Below are positions 1 through 11,355 of a DNA stretch of 34,073 bases, piece by piece (position 1 is the first letter of the stretch; the number at the start of each line of letters is the position of its first letter). A model generated the notes under the pieces. The model was not told the DNA's origin and did not search any database. It was given only the letters and a program-made list of their open reading frames with translations. This DNA comes from Methylobacteriaceae bacterium. Its GTDB lineage: Bacteria; Pseudomonadota; Alphaproteobacteria; Rhizobiales; Beijerinckiaceae. The DNA is taken from positions 1 to 34,073 of the forward strand of contig JAFAVH010000214.1 of the NCBI GenBank assembly GCA_019242655.1, in the 5' to 3' direction. Position numbers and translations under genes: made by a program.

Positions 1-71
1 GAGGCTATCCGGGAGAGAGGCTGGCGGCGTCAAGCGCTTGGCCCCATTTGAAGCCGCATGCGTGAGCGCCG

Positions 72-1151
72 ATGAGTAACGAAAACGAGGTGAAGGAGAC
101 GAAGCCGGGATTTTTGGGCCGCCTCTTCGGTCGCGGCGCGCCCGAAATTGCGCCCGTGGAGCCGCCTCCCGCCGAAACGCCGGCGCCGATCACCTCTGAG
201 CCGCCGCCTGCTGCGCTCGCCCCTGCCGAACCGAAACAGTCTTGGTGGAAGCGGCTTTCGTCAGGGCTTTCGCGCTCCTCGAACGCGATCGGGCAGGGCA
301 TCACCGATATCTTCACCAAGCGCAAGCTCGACGTCACGACGCTTGAAGATCTCGAGGACGTGCTGGTGCGTGCCGATCTCGGCGTTACTGCGTCGCAGCG
401 CATTTCCGAGGCGGTCGGGCGCGGGCGCTACGATCGCGAGATCGATCCCGCAGAGGTGCGCGCGGTGCTCGCCGACGAGGTCGAGCGCAGCCTTGCGCCG
501 GTGGCGCTTCCGCTGCAGATCGACTGGTCGAAGAAGCCGTTCATTGTGCTCGTCGTCGGCGTCAACGGCTCCGGCAAGACGACGACGATCGGCAAGATCG
601 CATCGAAATATCGCGCCGAAGGCCGCGCGGTGATGCTCGCCGCCGGCGACACGTTCCGCGCCGCCGCGATCGAGCAGCTGCGCATCTGGGGCGCACGCAT
701 CGGCGCTGACGTGATCGCGCGCGAACAGGGTTCGGATGCAGCGAGTCTCGCTTTCGATGCGGTCCAGGCGGCCAAAGCCGAAGGCGCCGACCTCCTTCTC
801 ATCGATACGGCGGGACGGCTGCAGAACCGCGCCGAGCTCATGTCGGAACTCGAGAAGATCGTCCGGGTCATCAAGAAAATCGACAGTGCGGCGCCGCACG
901 CCGTCTTGCTCGTTCTCGACGCCACTGTCGGTCAAAACGCGCTGAACCAGGTCGAAATCTTTGCCCGCACTGCCGGCGTCACCGGTCTCGTCATGACCAA
1001 GCTCGATGGCACCGCGCGCGGCGGAATCCTTGTGGCGATCGCCGAAAAGTACAGAATGCCGGTGCATTTCATCGGTGTCGGGGAAGGCGCCGATGATCTC
1101 GAACCATTCGAGGCGCGCGATTTTGCGCGCGCCATCGCCGGACTAGAATAG
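72..1151 (+). CDS. ftsY: Signal recognition particle receptor FtsY (SRP GTPase)
   Basis: 359-aa ORF with SRP-GTPase motifs GVNGSGKTTTIGKIA, GDTFRAAAIEQL, DTAGR, TKLDGTARGG; acidic/proline-rich N-terminus typical of FtsY. Confidence 0.97.
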   Translation: MSNENEVKETKPGFLGRLFGRGAPEIAPVEPPPAETPAPITSEPPPAALAPAEPKQSWWKRLSSGLSRSSNAIGQGITDIFTKRKLDVTTLEDLEDVLVRADLGVTASQRISEAVGRGRYDREIDPAEVRAVLADEVERSLAPVALPLQIDWSKKPFIVLVVGVNGSGKTTTIGKIASKYRAEGRAVMLAAGDTFRAAAIEQLRIWGARIGADVIAREQGSDAASLAFDAVQAAKAEGADLLLIDTAGRLQNRAELMSELEKIVRVIKKIDSAAPHAVLLVLDATVGQNALNQVEIFARTAGVTGLVMTKLDGTARGGILVAIAEKYRMPVHFIGVGEGADDLEPFEARDFARAIAGLE

Positions 1152-1169
1152 ATTTTGGAGGAAACGTCA

Positions 1170-1796
1170 GTGACAGTCGAGACGTCCGGCAAGAGCGCCG
1201 GAACTTACATCCAGTCAAAGAAGCGCGTGCCGAAGCCCGCCGTGAAACTCGCGCTCGAACTTGGACCGCTCGCGCTTTTCTTCATCACCAACCTGAAATT
1301 CGGCATCTTCCCGGCAACCGGCGTGCTCATGGGAAGCGTGCTCGTCGCGCTTGCGATATCGTATTATCTGACGCAGCGCTTGCCGATCATGCCTGTTGTC
1401 ACCGCAATCGCCGTGACCGTTTTCGGCGCGCTGACCTTTCTTCTGCACGATGAGATTTTCATCAAGCTGAAGCCGACGATCGTGAATTCGTTATTCGGCG
1501 CGACGCTGCTTGGCGCGCTCGCGTTCGGCAAACCGCTTCTACCGATCGTGCTCGACAGCGTGATGCATTTATCGGAAGAGGGCTGGCGCAAGCTGACGCT
1601 GCGCTGGGGCATTTTCTTTTTTGTGCTTGCGGGTTTGAACGAAATCGTTTGGCGCACGCAGTCGACGGACTTCTGGGCGGGGTTCAAGGCGTTCGGCATC
1701 ATGCCGCTGACGGTTCTTTTCGCCCTGACTCAGGTCCCGCTGATCATGCGCTGTGAAGTGAAGCCCACCGAGGAGAAGACCGAAGCGCATTTTTAA
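1170..1796 (+). CDS. yciB: Inner membrane-spanning protein YciB / septation protein A (IspZ family)
   Basis: Multi-TM ORF: KLALELGPLALFFITNLKFGIFPATGVLMG...LRWGIFFFVLAGLNEIVWR. Track start 1155 is TTG; the GTG at 1170 with upstream tGGAGGa is the better start. Confidence 0.93.
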   Translation: MTVETSGKSAGTYIQSKKRVPKPAVKLALELGPLALFFITNLKFGIFPATGVLMGSVLVALAISYYLTQRLPIMPVVTAIAVTVFGALTFLLHDEIFIKLKPTIVNSLFGATLLGALAFGKPLLPIVLDSVMHLSEEGWRKLTLRWGIFFFVLAGLNEIVWRTQSTDFWAGFKAFGIMPLTVLFALTQVPLIMRCEVKPTEEKTEAHF

Positions 1797-1957
1797 TGCT
1801 CCGAGGTCGGTTGCGATAGGATACAAGCGGCTTGCACCGACGCCGCACGCGGGACGAGCAAGGTCGCAACATTCGCAGTCAGTAGAATCATAATGGCAGC
1901 AACGAGGCGGCCGAGTTTCGTGCCGAGGACACGTTGCGAGCCAGCCGGGTGATCCAT
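1793..1957 (-). CDS. Possible 54-aa small membrane/secreted protein (MDHPAGSQRVLGTKLGRLVAAIMILLTANVATLLVPRAASVQAACILSQPTSEH)
   Basis: ATG-to-TAA ORF translated by hand on the minus strand in the intergenic gap after yciB; hydrophobic segment after basic residues; weak RBS; shorter than the ORF-track cutoff. Confidence 0.3.
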   Translation of the reverse strand: MDHPAGSQRVLGTKLGRLVAAIMILLTANVATLLVPRAASVQAACILSQPTSEH

Positions 1958-2111
1958 TTTAAAGATTCTTCAAGACTGATGGCGATGCCGCAGAATTTGC
2001 CGGATTCATTAAAACTTTCTTAAGAAGCGCTCGGCCGCGAGCGCCGCGCAAATCGAGGATGGCGCCGGCTGCCCCAACCCACTAGGGTCGGACCCGAGAC
2101 AGGAGTAGTTG

Positions 2112-2990
2112 ATGATCCTTCGGCCCCGCCGCAGCGCATTGTACATGCCGGGCTCGAATGCCCGGGCGCTGGAAAAGGCCAAGAGCTTGCCGGCCGATGT
2201 GCTGATTTTCGACCTCGAGGACGCGGTCTCTCCCGAAAGCAAGGTTGCGGCGCGTGACCAGGTCGTCGCAGCCCTGCGCCAGGGTGGTTACGGCAACCGC
2301 GAGATCGTCGTGCGGGTCAACGCGCCCGATACGCCCTGGGGCAAGGACGACCTGTCGGCGGTAGCCGAAGCGCGCCCGGACGCGATCCTGGTGCCGAAAG
2401 TCTCGACTCCGGGCGACGTCATGATGGCGGCAAGCCGCATCCGCGAGGGTAATGCCTCCGACCGCACGCGGCTCTGGGCGATGATGGAAACGCCGCTCGC
2501 AATCCTCAACGCGGACTCGATCGCCCGCACCGGGGCCGACCCTGCCTCCCGGCTGTCGCTGCTCGTCATGGGCACGAACGACATTGCCAAGGACACGCGC
2601 GCGCGTCTGACGCCCGGCCGCCCGGCAATGCTCGCCTATCTCTCGATCTGCGTCGCGGCCGCGCGCGCGCACGGGCTCGAAATTCTCGACGGCGTCTACA
2701 ACGACTTCAACGACGAAGCCGGTTTCAAGGCCGAATGCGAGCAGGGCCGCGATCTCGGCATGGACGGCAAGACGCTGATCCATCCAAACCAGGTCGCAAC
2801 CGCCAACACGATGTTCGCGCCGGCCGAGGAAGAGGTTGCCTGGGCGCAAAAGATCATCACCGTGTTCGAAACGCCGGAAAACCGCAGCAAAGGCGCGGTG
2901 CAGATCGAGGGTCGCATGGTCGAGCGCCTGCATGCCGAGATGGCGCAGCGCACCGTCGCGGTCGCCCGCGCCATCGCCGCCCGCGCTTGA
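2112..2990 (+). CDS. HpcH/HpaI aldolase/citrate lyase family CoA-ester lyase (CitE/Mcl-like)
   Basis: RRSALYMPGSNARALEKAKSLPADVLIFDLEDAVSPESK ... MMETPLAILN ... GKTLIHPNQ; ATG at 2112 preceded by AGGAG. Confidence 0.93.
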   Translation: MILRPRRSALYMPGSNARALEKAKSLPADVLIFDLEDAVSPESKVAARDQVVAALRQGGYGNREIVVRVNAPDTPWGKDDLSAVAEARPDAILVPKVSTPGDVMMAASRIREGNASDRTRLWAMMETPLAILNADSIARTGADPASRLSLLVMGTNDIAKDTRARLTPGRPAMLAYLSICVAAARAHGLEILDGVYNDFNDEAGFKAECEQGRDLGMDGKTLIHPNQVATANTMFAPAEEEVAWAQKIITVFETPENRSKGAVQIEGRMVERLHAEMAQRTVAVARAIAARA

Positions 2991-3011
2991 GCTGAGCCGC
3001 AAGTGCCCCAA

Positions 3012-4355
3012 ATGCCTGACGAGAAAAATGGAGATCGCGAGGGGATGGCGACCGAAAAGGGGGAGACACCGGAGCGGCCGCCGATCCCGGGCGACCTGCC
3101 CTATCGCGAGCCGCCCGTCATCGAGGGCAAGGCGGAAGAGGTTCACGAGACGACGCTCGACCCGGCTGCGGCTGGCGCCGACACGCCCGCGGAAGCCCCG
3201 TCCGGCGGGTCGATGGATGAATTGAAGGCCGCGGTCGAAGACGCTTTGGGATCGCATGAGGCTGCCACGCCGCCGCCACCGCAGGCGCCCGAGCCCGCGC
3301 CGCCGATTGTAACCGAGCCGCCGCGCCGCTGGCCGGTCTGGCCGCTGGCGCTTGCTGCTTTGATCGGCCTCATCCCCGGTCTTGCCGCGTTGTGGCTCGC
3401 GCTGCAGCCGCGGCAGGACGATGCTGCGAACGCGGCCACCGCGCTGCGCGGCGATATCAGCCGGCTCGCTTCGCGCGTGGATGCTTTGGAGAAGCGCCCG
3501 GATGCCGGCGCGCTGCGCGATACCGTCGCTGCGCTCGACAAAAGGATTGCCAGCACCGAAACGCTGGCGCGCAATGCGCAATCGGCTGCGGACAAAGCGT
3601 CGAACGATGCCAAAGCGGCCGCGACTGCAGCTCAGAGTGCGCCCGATCACCCGCCGGCGGTAGGTTCCGCGCCGGCGACGCCATCACTCGACATCGCGCC
3701 GCTCCAACAACAGGTCGGCAATGCCGACAGCCGCATCACGGCGCTCGACCAGAAACTTGGAGCACTGCAGGCCAAGGTCGATCAGCCGAAAACGGATGCG
3801 CGCGCACCGACCGCCGACAAACAGACGGAAACGGCTGCGGAAAATCCCGCCGCGCTCGCTGTCGTCGCGCAAAGCGTCATGCAGGCGCTGCCGCGCGGAA
3901 CGCCGTTTGCGACTGAACTCTCCGCGCTGAAGTCGTTGAAAGCCGATCCCGCCAAAGTCGCGGCGCTCGAGCCGTTGGCGCAAAGCGGCGCGCCGACGTC
4001 GCGTGCGCTCGCCGACCGCTTCCGCCCACTCGCCGACGAGATCGCGAAAGAAGATCAGCCATCCGAAGGCTCGTTCTTCGAACGCATAGCGCATAGCGCC
4101 ACAAATCTCGTGCGCGTTCGTTCTCCAGGCGAAAAACCCGGCAGCGATCCCGCAGCACTCGCCTCGCAAATTCAGGCGGCGCTCGATCGCGGCGATCTCA
4201 ATCGCGCACACGATCTGTGGACGAAGCTTCCCGACCGCGCCAAGACCCGCTCGCAAGACTTCGCGCGCGCGCTCGATGCGCGAATTGCCGCTGACAACGC
4301 AGCGCAGACGCTTGCAAGCGACGCAATCGGGCGGCTCGCCAAACCTCGATCATGA
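3012..4355 (+). CDS. Mitofilin-like (COG4223-type) inner-membrane protein
   Basis: Pro/acidic N-terminus, single TM (WPVWPLALAALIGLIPGLAALWLAL), Ala-rich coiled coil, immediately upstream of hemY as in many alphaproteobacteria. Track GTG start at 3003 is an alternative. Confidence 0.85.
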   Translation: MPDEKNGDREGMATEKGETPERPPIPGDLPYREPPVIEGKAEEVHETTLDPAAAGADTPAEAPSGGSMDELKAAVEDALGSHEAATPPPPQAPEPAPPIVTEPPRRWPVWPLALAALIGLIPGLAALWLALQPRQDDAANAATALRGDISRLASRVDALEKRPDAGALRDTVAALDKRIASTETLARNAQSAADKASNDAKAAATAAQSAPDHPPAVGSAPATPSLDIAPLQQQVGNADSRITALDQKLGALQAKVDQPKTDARAPTADKQTETAAENPAALAVVAQSVMQALPRGTPFATELSALKSLKADPAKVAALEPLAQSGAPTSRALADRFRPLADEIAKEDQPSEGSFFERIAHSATNLVRVRSPGEKPGSDPAALASQIQAALDRGDLNRAHDLWTKLPDRAKTRSQDFARALDARIAADNAAQTLASDAIGRLAKPRS

Positions 4356-4369
4356 GAGTGGCTTAGATC

Positions 4370-5968
4370 ATGATCCGCATCCTCATCTTTTTTGCCGTCC
4401 TTGCCGCGATCGCGTTCGGCCTTGCCTGGCTCGCCGATCGTCCCGGCGACATCGTGCTCACCTGGCAAGGTTACCGCATCGAGACCTCGCTGCTCGTCGG
4501 TCTCGGCATCGTTTTGCTCAGCGCGATTGCCCTCGCGATCGTGTGGACAATTTTGCGCTTCATTTTCCGCATTCCTTCGCTGATGGCGCTGGCGCGCAAA
4601 GCGCGCCGCCGCAACAAAGGTTATGCGGCGCTGTCACGCGGCATCCTTGCCGCCGGCGCGGGCGACGTGCGCCTCGCGCGCAAATCCGCGAATGAGGCGA
4701 ACCGTCACCTGCCGGAAGAGCCGCTGTCATTGCTTTTGCGCGCGCAGGCCGCGCAGCTTTCGCAAGACCGCGACGCGGCGGAAGCGGCGTTCAACGAGAT
4801 GATGACGCGTCCCGAAACGCGTCTTCTCGGTTTACGCGGTTTGCACATCGAGGCACGCCGGCGCGGCGATAACGATGCGGCGCATCATTATGCCTCGCAG
4901 GCGCATCGCATCGCGCCACTGCCTTGGGCCGGCACCGCCGTGCTCGAACATCACGCCTCGCGCGCCGATTGGGAGGGCGCACTTGCAACCGTCGACTCCA
5001 ACCTGAAGGCGCATGCAATCGATGCGCAAACGGCGGAACGCCAGCGCGCCGTGCTCGAAACGGCGATCGCACTGGAAAGACAGGGGACCGATGCCACCGG
5101 CGCACTCGCGCTGGCGCGCCGCGCGCTGAAGCGCCGGCCGGAGCTTGTTCCCGCGGTTGCACTTGCGTCGCTGCTGTTTGCGCGCCGCGGCGAAATCCGC
5201 AAAGCGTCCGCCGTCGTCGAACGGGCCTGGCAGAAGATGCCGCATCCCGATCTCGCCGCGGCTTATCTCGACGTGCGCCCCGGCGATTCGAGTGTCGACC
5301 GACTGGAACGCGCGCGGCGGCTCTTCCGATTGAAGCAGGACAGCACCGAAGGCCGTATTGCGCTCGCCCGTGCCGCGCTCGCCGCGCGCGAATTCAAGAC
5401 GGCGCGCGACGCGATGGCGCCGCTCGTCGCACCGGGCGAGCGGCCGACGTCGCGCATGTGCCTCATCATGGCGGAGATCGAAGAGGCGCAGCACGGCGAC
5501 AGCGGCGCCGTGCGCGAATGGCTGGCGCGCGGCTCGCGCGCGCCAAGCGACGCCGCGTGGATTGCCGACAGCATCATCTCATCGCAATGGGCGCCAATCT
5601 CGCCCGTGACAGGCAAGCTCGATGCGTTCGAATGGCGTCAGCCGGACGAGCGGCTCGACTATATCGAGGCGATGCCCGAGGCGACGGAAGAGATCGAGAC
5701 ACAAGAGGCGCCGCCGGCACTGACCGCACCGGAGCCGGTCGCGGAAAGCGCGGCGCGCGACGAGATCATCCCGCCGCCGGAGAACAAGAGCAACGGCGCA
5801 GCCGAAACGGAACCCGAAATCGCTGCCGCGGAGACGAGCGCCATCATCGAACCCGACCAGTCACGCCGCGAGCATCGCGCCACAGGCTCCCGGCCCGTGA
5901 TGTTCCCGCAGCCGGTGCCGCCGGACGATCCCGGCACGGAGCCCGAAAAAGTGCGCCGTGTCGTCTGA
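4370..5968 (+). CDS. hemY: Heme biosynthesis HemY N-terminal/TPR-domain protein
   Basis: MIRILIFFAVLAAIAFGLAWLADRPGDIVLTWQGYRIETSLLVGLGIVLL, then TPR-like region and ...WRQPDERLDYIE. Confidence 0.92.
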   Translation: MIRILIFFAVLAAIAFGLAWLADRPGDIVLTWQGYRIETSLLVGLGIVLLSAIALAIVWTILRFIFRIPSLMALARKARRRNKGYAALSRGILAAGAGDVRLARKSANEANRHLPEEPLSLLLRAQAAQLSQDRDAAEAAFNEMMTRPETRLLGLRGLHIEARRRGDNDAAHHYASQAHRIAPLPWAGTAVLEHHASRADWEGALATVDSNLKAHAIDAQTAERQRAVLETAIALERQGTDATGALALARRALKRRPELVPAVALASLLFARRGEIRKASAVVERAWQKMPHPDLAAAYLDVRPGDSSVDRLERARRLFRLKQDSTEGRIALARAALAAREFKTARDAMAPLVAPGERPTSRMCLIMAEIEEAQHGDSGAVREWLARGSRAPSDAAWIADSIISSQWAPISPVTGKLDAFEWRQPDERLDYIEAMPEATEEIETQEAPPALTAPEPVAESAARDEIIPPPENKSNGAAETEPEIAAAETSAIIEPDQSRREHRATGSRPVMFPQPVPPDDPGTEPEKVRRVV

Positions 5969-6015
5969 TCGGCGAAAGACACTATCTCTTCTGACGAAAG
6001 CCAACCGGACGAACC

Positions 6016-6792
6016 ATGGTCGAATTCGCACTTCCCAAGAACTCGCGTATCACGACGGGCAAGACGTGGCCGAAGCCCGCCGGCAACGAGCTCAAGGAAT
6101 TCCGCATCTATCGCTGGAATCCGGATGACGGCGCCAATCCGCACGTCGACACCTATTTCGTCGATCGCCACGATTGCGGGCCGATGGTGCTCGACGCGAT
6201 CATCTGGATCAAATCGAAGATCGATTCGACGCTGACCTTCCGCCGCTCATGCCGCGAAGGCATTTGCGGCTCCTGCGCGATGAATATCGACGGAACGAAC
6301 ACGCTCGCCTGCACCAAGGGCATGGACGAGATTTCCGGAGCCGTGCGCATCTATCCGCTGCCGCACATGCCGGTGGTCAAGGACCTGGTGCCCGACCTCA
6401 CGCAATTCTACGCGCAGCACGCGTCGATCCAGCCCTGGCTCAAGACCGACACGCCGCAGCCCGAGCACGAATGGCGCCAGACGCCGGCCGACCGCAGCAA
6501 GCTCGACGGACTCTATGAGTGCATTCTGTGCGCCTGCTGCTCGACGTCGTGCCCGAGCTATTGGTGGAATTCCGAGCGCTATCTCGGCCCCGCGGCCTTA
6601 TTGCAAGCGCACCGCTGGCTGCGCGACTCGCGCGACGAGGCGACCGGAGAGCGTCTCGACGACCTCGAAGACCCGTTCCGCCTCTATCGCTGCCACACGA
6701 TCATGAATTGCGCGAAAGCCTGCCCGAAGGGCCTCAATCCGGCGAAGGCGATTTCCGAGATAAAGAACATGATGATCGAACGGCAGATGTAA
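6016..6792 (+). CDS. sdhB: Succinate dehydrogenase iron-sulfur subunit
   Basis: [22 protein letters not shown] (2Fe-2S) and [17 protein letters not shown] ... [17 protein letters not shown] cluster motifs. Confidence 0.98.
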   Translation: MVEFALPKNSRITTGKTWPKPAGNELKEFRIYRWNPDDGANPHVDTYFVDRHDCGPMVLDAIIWIKSKIDSTLTFRRSCREGICGSCAMNIDGTNTLACTKGMDEISGAVRIYPLPHMPVVKDLVPDLTQFYAQHASIQPWLKTDTPQPEHEWRQTPADRSKLDGLYECILCACCSTSCPSYWWNSERYLGPAALLQAHRWLRDSRDEATGERLDDLEDPFRLYRCHTIMNCAKACPKGLNPAKAISEIKNMMIERQM

Positions 6793-6793
6793 C

Positions 6794-7252
6794 TCACACA
6801 CTGCCCATCGGCCGCACGGCGAGCAGCTCGCGGATGCGTTTGCCCAATCCGTCGCGCACGCCCCTATAGGCATCGAGCATCGTCTCACGCGAGCCTTCGA
6901 TCGCGGTCGGATCGAGCGTCGGCCAATAAACCACGTCGACGGCGTCCGTGCGGATGAATTCGAGCGCGCGGTGATGCGCTTCCGGCGACAGGCTGACGAT
7001 CAGATCGTAGCTTGAATCCTCAAGATCCTCGAACGTGTGCGGCCTATGCTTTTGCAGATCGATGCCGATCTCGTCCATCACGGAGGTGACGAACGGATCG
7101 GGCTTGCCCTGCCGCACGCCGGCGGAAGCGAAGAAGATTTCCTTGCCGAAGAAGTGCCTCGCGATGGCTTCCGCCATCGGCGAGCGGACCGAATTCAAGG
7201 TACAGGCAAAGAGAACTGATTGCGGTCGGCGCGGCGTCTCGCTCGCATTCAT
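6794..7252 (-). CDS. Low-molecular-weight protein-tyrosine-phosphatase / ArsC-like family protein
   Basis: SVLFACTLNSVRSPMAEAIARHFFG (C-X5-R-type P-loop region); conserved position downstream of UPF0262. Confidence 0.9.
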   Translation of the reverse strand: MNASETPRRPQSVLFACTLNSVRSPMAEAIARHFFGKEIFFASAGVRQGKPDPFVTSVMDEIGIDLQKHRPHTFEDLEDSSYDLIVSLSPEAHHRALEFIRTDAVDVVYWPTLDPTAIEGSRETMLDAYRGVRDGLGKRIRELLAVRPMGSV

Positions 7253-7258
7253 TCACGC

Positions 7259-7744
7259 TCAGCCTTTCCAGTGCAAGGCAGTGACCAGCGTGAACAAGCG
7301 GCGCGCAGTATCGAAATCGCAATCGATCTTGCCTTTGAGCCGCTCGGCAAGCAATTGCGCCCCTTCATTGTGCAAGCCGCGCCGTCCCATGTCGATCGCC
7401 TCGATCTGACTCGGCGACGCCGTGCGAATGGCCGAATAATAGCTCTCGCAGATCATGAAATAGTCTTTGAGCAAGCGACGGAAGGGCGTCAGCGAAATGA
7501 TGTGCGTGATGACGGGATCGCCGTTCTCGCAGCGAATATCGAGCGCGAGCTTTGCGTCGTGCAGCGCAATCGTCAGAGCGTAGGGGCCGCGATCCTCATC
7601 GGGAATGCCGAACGTGTTCTCTTCGATGAGATCGTAGATCGCGATTGCGCGCTCGTGTTCCTGGTCGGCATTGCCGCGCCCGATCGAGGTGTCGTCGAGC
7701 TTCACCGAGAAAAGCCGGTTCTTGCTCGAGTCTGCCGCGCTCAT
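7259..7744 (-). CDS. UPF0262 family protein
   Basis: [35 protein letters not shown] ... [40 protein letters not shown]; overlaps the hisD stop by ATGA. Confidence 0.92.
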   Translation of the reverse strand: MSAADSSKNRLFSVKLDDTSIGRGNADQEHERAIAIYDLIEENTFGIPDEDRGPYALTIALHDAKLALDIRCENGDPVITHIISLTPFRRLLKDYFMICESYYSAIRTASPSQIEAIDMGRRGLHNEGAQLLAERLKGKIDCDFDTARRLFTLVTALHWKG

Positions 7745-9042
7745 GGCTCGTTGCTGCCAAGCCGCATCGCGACGGAACGCGCATGCGCTTCGAGCTTTTC
7801 GGCGCGGCCGAGCGCGACGGCGGCGGCCCCAAGCGCACGAAGGCCCGCTTCATCGCATTTCAGAATCGACGTGCGCTTCATGAAATCAAGCACACCGAGA
7901 CCGGAGGAAAAACGCGCCGAGCGCGCCGTCGGCAGGACGTGATTTGAACCGCCGACATAATCGCCGATCGCCTCCGGCGTATGCGGACCGATGAAGATCG
8001 CGCCGGCATTGCGAATCTGGTCCGCGAGCGCGTCGGCATCACGGGCAATGATTTCCAAATGCTCAGGCGCGAGCCGATCGACGAGCGTGATCGCGTGTTC
8101 GAGCGCTGGGACAAGGACGATCGCGCCGAAATCGCGCCAGCTCGCGGCGGCGATGGCGTGACGCGGCAGCGTGTCGAGTTGACGCATGATCTCGGTTTCG
8201 ACGGCGTCGGCGAGAGCTTGATCTTCGGTGATCAGGATTGCCTGCGCGGCGCTGTCGTGCTCGGCTTGTGCCAGCATATCGGCTGCGATCCAGGCTGGAT
8301 TGGCGGAGCGATCGGCAAGGACAAGCACCTCGGAGGGCCCGGCGATCATGTCGATGCCGACCGTCCCGAATACGCGCCGCTTGGCGGCAGCGACATAGGC
8401 ATTGCCGGGGCCGATGATCTTCACGACCGGTCTGATCGTCTGCGTTCCGAAAGCCAGAGCCGCAATCGCCTGCGCACCGCCGATGCGATAGAAATCATCG
8501 ACGCCGGCGCGTTTTGCCGCAACGAGCACAAGCGGGTCGATCGCGCCATCGGGCGCGGGGACGACCATCACGAGGCGTTCCACGCCCGCGACTTTCGCCG
8601 GCACCGCATTCATAAGCACCGAGGAGGGATAGCTTGCCGTGCCGCCGGGCACGTAGAGCCCTACGGATTCGAGCGCAGTCCAACGCCAGCCGAGTTCGAC
8701 GCCGATGTCGTCGGTAAAGCGCAAATCCTGCGGCCGCTGCTTCTCGTGAAACGCGCGAATACGCGCGTGCGCAAGTTCAAGTGCGGTGAGAACGTCGCGC
8801 TTGCATTGCGATTCTGCGCGCTCGATTTCTTCGGCGCTTATCGCAAGGCCCGTCTTTGTCAGATCGATGCGATCGAACCGCTGCGAATACTCGACGAGCG
8901 CGGCGTCGCCGCGAGCACGCACGCCGGCGATGATGTCGCGCGCGACCGTATCGACGTCTTCGGATACTTCCCGCTTCATCGCGAGAAGTTGCGCAAAGCG
9001 CTCGCCAAAGTCCGGCATCGCCGTGTCGAGCCGCAGCGGCAT
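7741..9042 (-). CDS. hisD: Histidinol dehydrogenase
   Basis: [27 protein letters not shown] ... [32 protein letters not shown] ... GSNHVLPT. Confidence 0.98.
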   Translation of the reverse strand: MPLRLDTAMPDFGERFAQLLAMKREVSEDVDTVARDIIAGVRARGDAALVEYSQRFDRIDLTKTGLAISAEEIERAESQCKRDVLTALELAHARIRAFHEKQRPQDLRFTDDIGVELGWRWTALESVGLYVPGGTASYPSSVLMNAVPAKVAGVERLVMVVPAPDGAIDPLVLVAAKRAGVDDFYRIGGAQAIAALAFGTQTIRPVVKIIGPGNAYVAAAKRRVFGTVGIDMIAGPSEVLVLADRSANPAWIAADMLAQAEHDSAAQAILITEDQALADAVETEIMRQLDTLPRHAIAAASWRDFGAIVLVPALEHAITLVDRLAPEHLEIIARDADALADQIRNAGAIFIGPHTPEAIGDYVGGSNHVLPTARSARFSSGLGVLDFMKRTSILKCDEAGLRALGAAAVALGRAEKLEAHARSVAMRLGSNEP

Positions 9043-9081
9043 GTCGTCAAGCTCTTTCGCTTTGTTGACCGCGCGATCGGC

Positions 9082-9564
9082 TCACACGCGTTCGTCCGCC
9101 GCCTCGTTGGCCGGATGCCCGGGCTTTCCCTTGCACGGCCAGCGCGGACCAATGTCGCGCATCTGCGCCTCGAGGCATTCGACGTTGAGGCGGACCCCGG
9201 CGCCGCCCGAAAATGTCAGCACCACTTCACCCGCCGGCGCCTCTCCCGGCGCAAAAATGATCGACAGGAGGTTCAACACCTCGTCCGGTTTGCCCGGCCG
9301 GAAGCCCGCCGTGCGCACGTTGCGGACGCGCTCGAAATGCATGCCGGTCTGCAGGCGCTCGCAGCGTCCCTCGTCTGCAGCCATCCAATCAAAGCGCGCG
9401 GCGGTGAACGCAAAGCGTTGCTCTTTCGGCAAGAAAGCCATGTCGCTCGCGCGAACGATCGCGTCCTGCAGGTTCGCCGAGACGACCGCGAGATCCTCAT
9501 CGTCGAAGACAAGAAGTTTCAGCGATCCCGGGTCGGATTTCGCCGCGGCGGCGGAAGCGGTCAT
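9082..9564 (-). CDS. DUF2948 family protein
   Basis: LKLLVFDDEDLAVVSANLQDAIVRASDMAFLPKEQRFAFTAARFDW; located between hisD and murA. Internal ATG at 9564 preferred over the 9612 start. Confidence 0.88.
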   Translation of the reverse strand: MTASAAAAKSDPGSLKLLVFDDEDLAVVSANLQDAIVRASDMAFLPKEQRFAFTAARFDWMAADEGRCERLQTGMHFERVRNVRTAGFRPGKPDEVLNLLSIIFAPGEAPAGEVVLTFSGGAGVRLNVECLEAQMRDIGPRWPCKGKPGHPANEAADERV

Positions 9565-9668
9565 GCAAGCGCTCTTATCCCGCGGACATGGAGGCGGGCA
9601 ACCTTGGGCCAAAACGCCGGCCGCCGGATTTTAGTTCTGGAACTCTCGCTATGGGAGCAAGAGCGATA

Positions 9669-10961
<1,293 letters not shown>

Positions 10962-11000
10962 AAAGCCTCGCGAAGGACGCGCCGGAGTGCGCGCGGGAAT

Positions 11001-11030
11001 GAATGTCCGAACTCATTACCTCGGACATTC
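11001..11030. repeat. Perfect 10-bp inverted repeat, GAATGTCCGA-N10-TCGGACATTC
   Basis: Read directly; lies ~40 bp upstream of the murA start. Confidence 0.9.
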
Positions 11031-11059
11031 TTTACGGCGCATTCACGGCCGGGTCAGGC

Positions 11060-11260
11060 TCACGCGTCACTTCCTTCCGACCTGTTGCCGGGCGGACACG
11101 CGGGTTCGTCCTGCGATTTCCGCGCCCGCGCCTGGGCTTTGCGCCGGGCAAGATTCTGGCGCAGCGCCGAAGCAAGGCGGCCGTGCTTGAAATCTGCGCG
11201 CGACCAGTCGTCGTCCGCGGGAGGCGCGGGAGGCATCGGCCTGGAACGCTTTTCGTTCAT
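11060..11260 (-). CDS. Small conserved-type hypothetical protein (basic C-terminal RQNLARRKAQARARK)
   Basis: 66-aa ORF in the gap between murA and thyA; the LASALRQNLxRRKAQAR motif resembles small alphaproteobacterial hypothetical proteins; no clear SD. Confidence 0.5.
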   Translation of the reverse strand: MNEKRSRPMPPAPPADDDWSRADFKHGRLASALRQNLARRKAQARARKSQDEPACPPGNRSEGSDA

Positions 11261-11355
11261 TGGGTCGGCACGGCGTGTGGATGGCGCCTGATCAGTCGCG
11301 ACGAGCGGTCCCGGAGGGGCTAAAGTGGAACGGCTCCTGACACCATCTGAGTCTC

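Noticed and set aside
1-71. Possible 3' end of an upstream gene before ftsY
   Set aside because: Three short open tails are possible and none is recognisable in so little sequence.
2082-3650. 522-aa minus-strand ORF
   Set aside because: Antisense to the CoA lyase and mitofilin-like genes; Arg-rich shadow translation.
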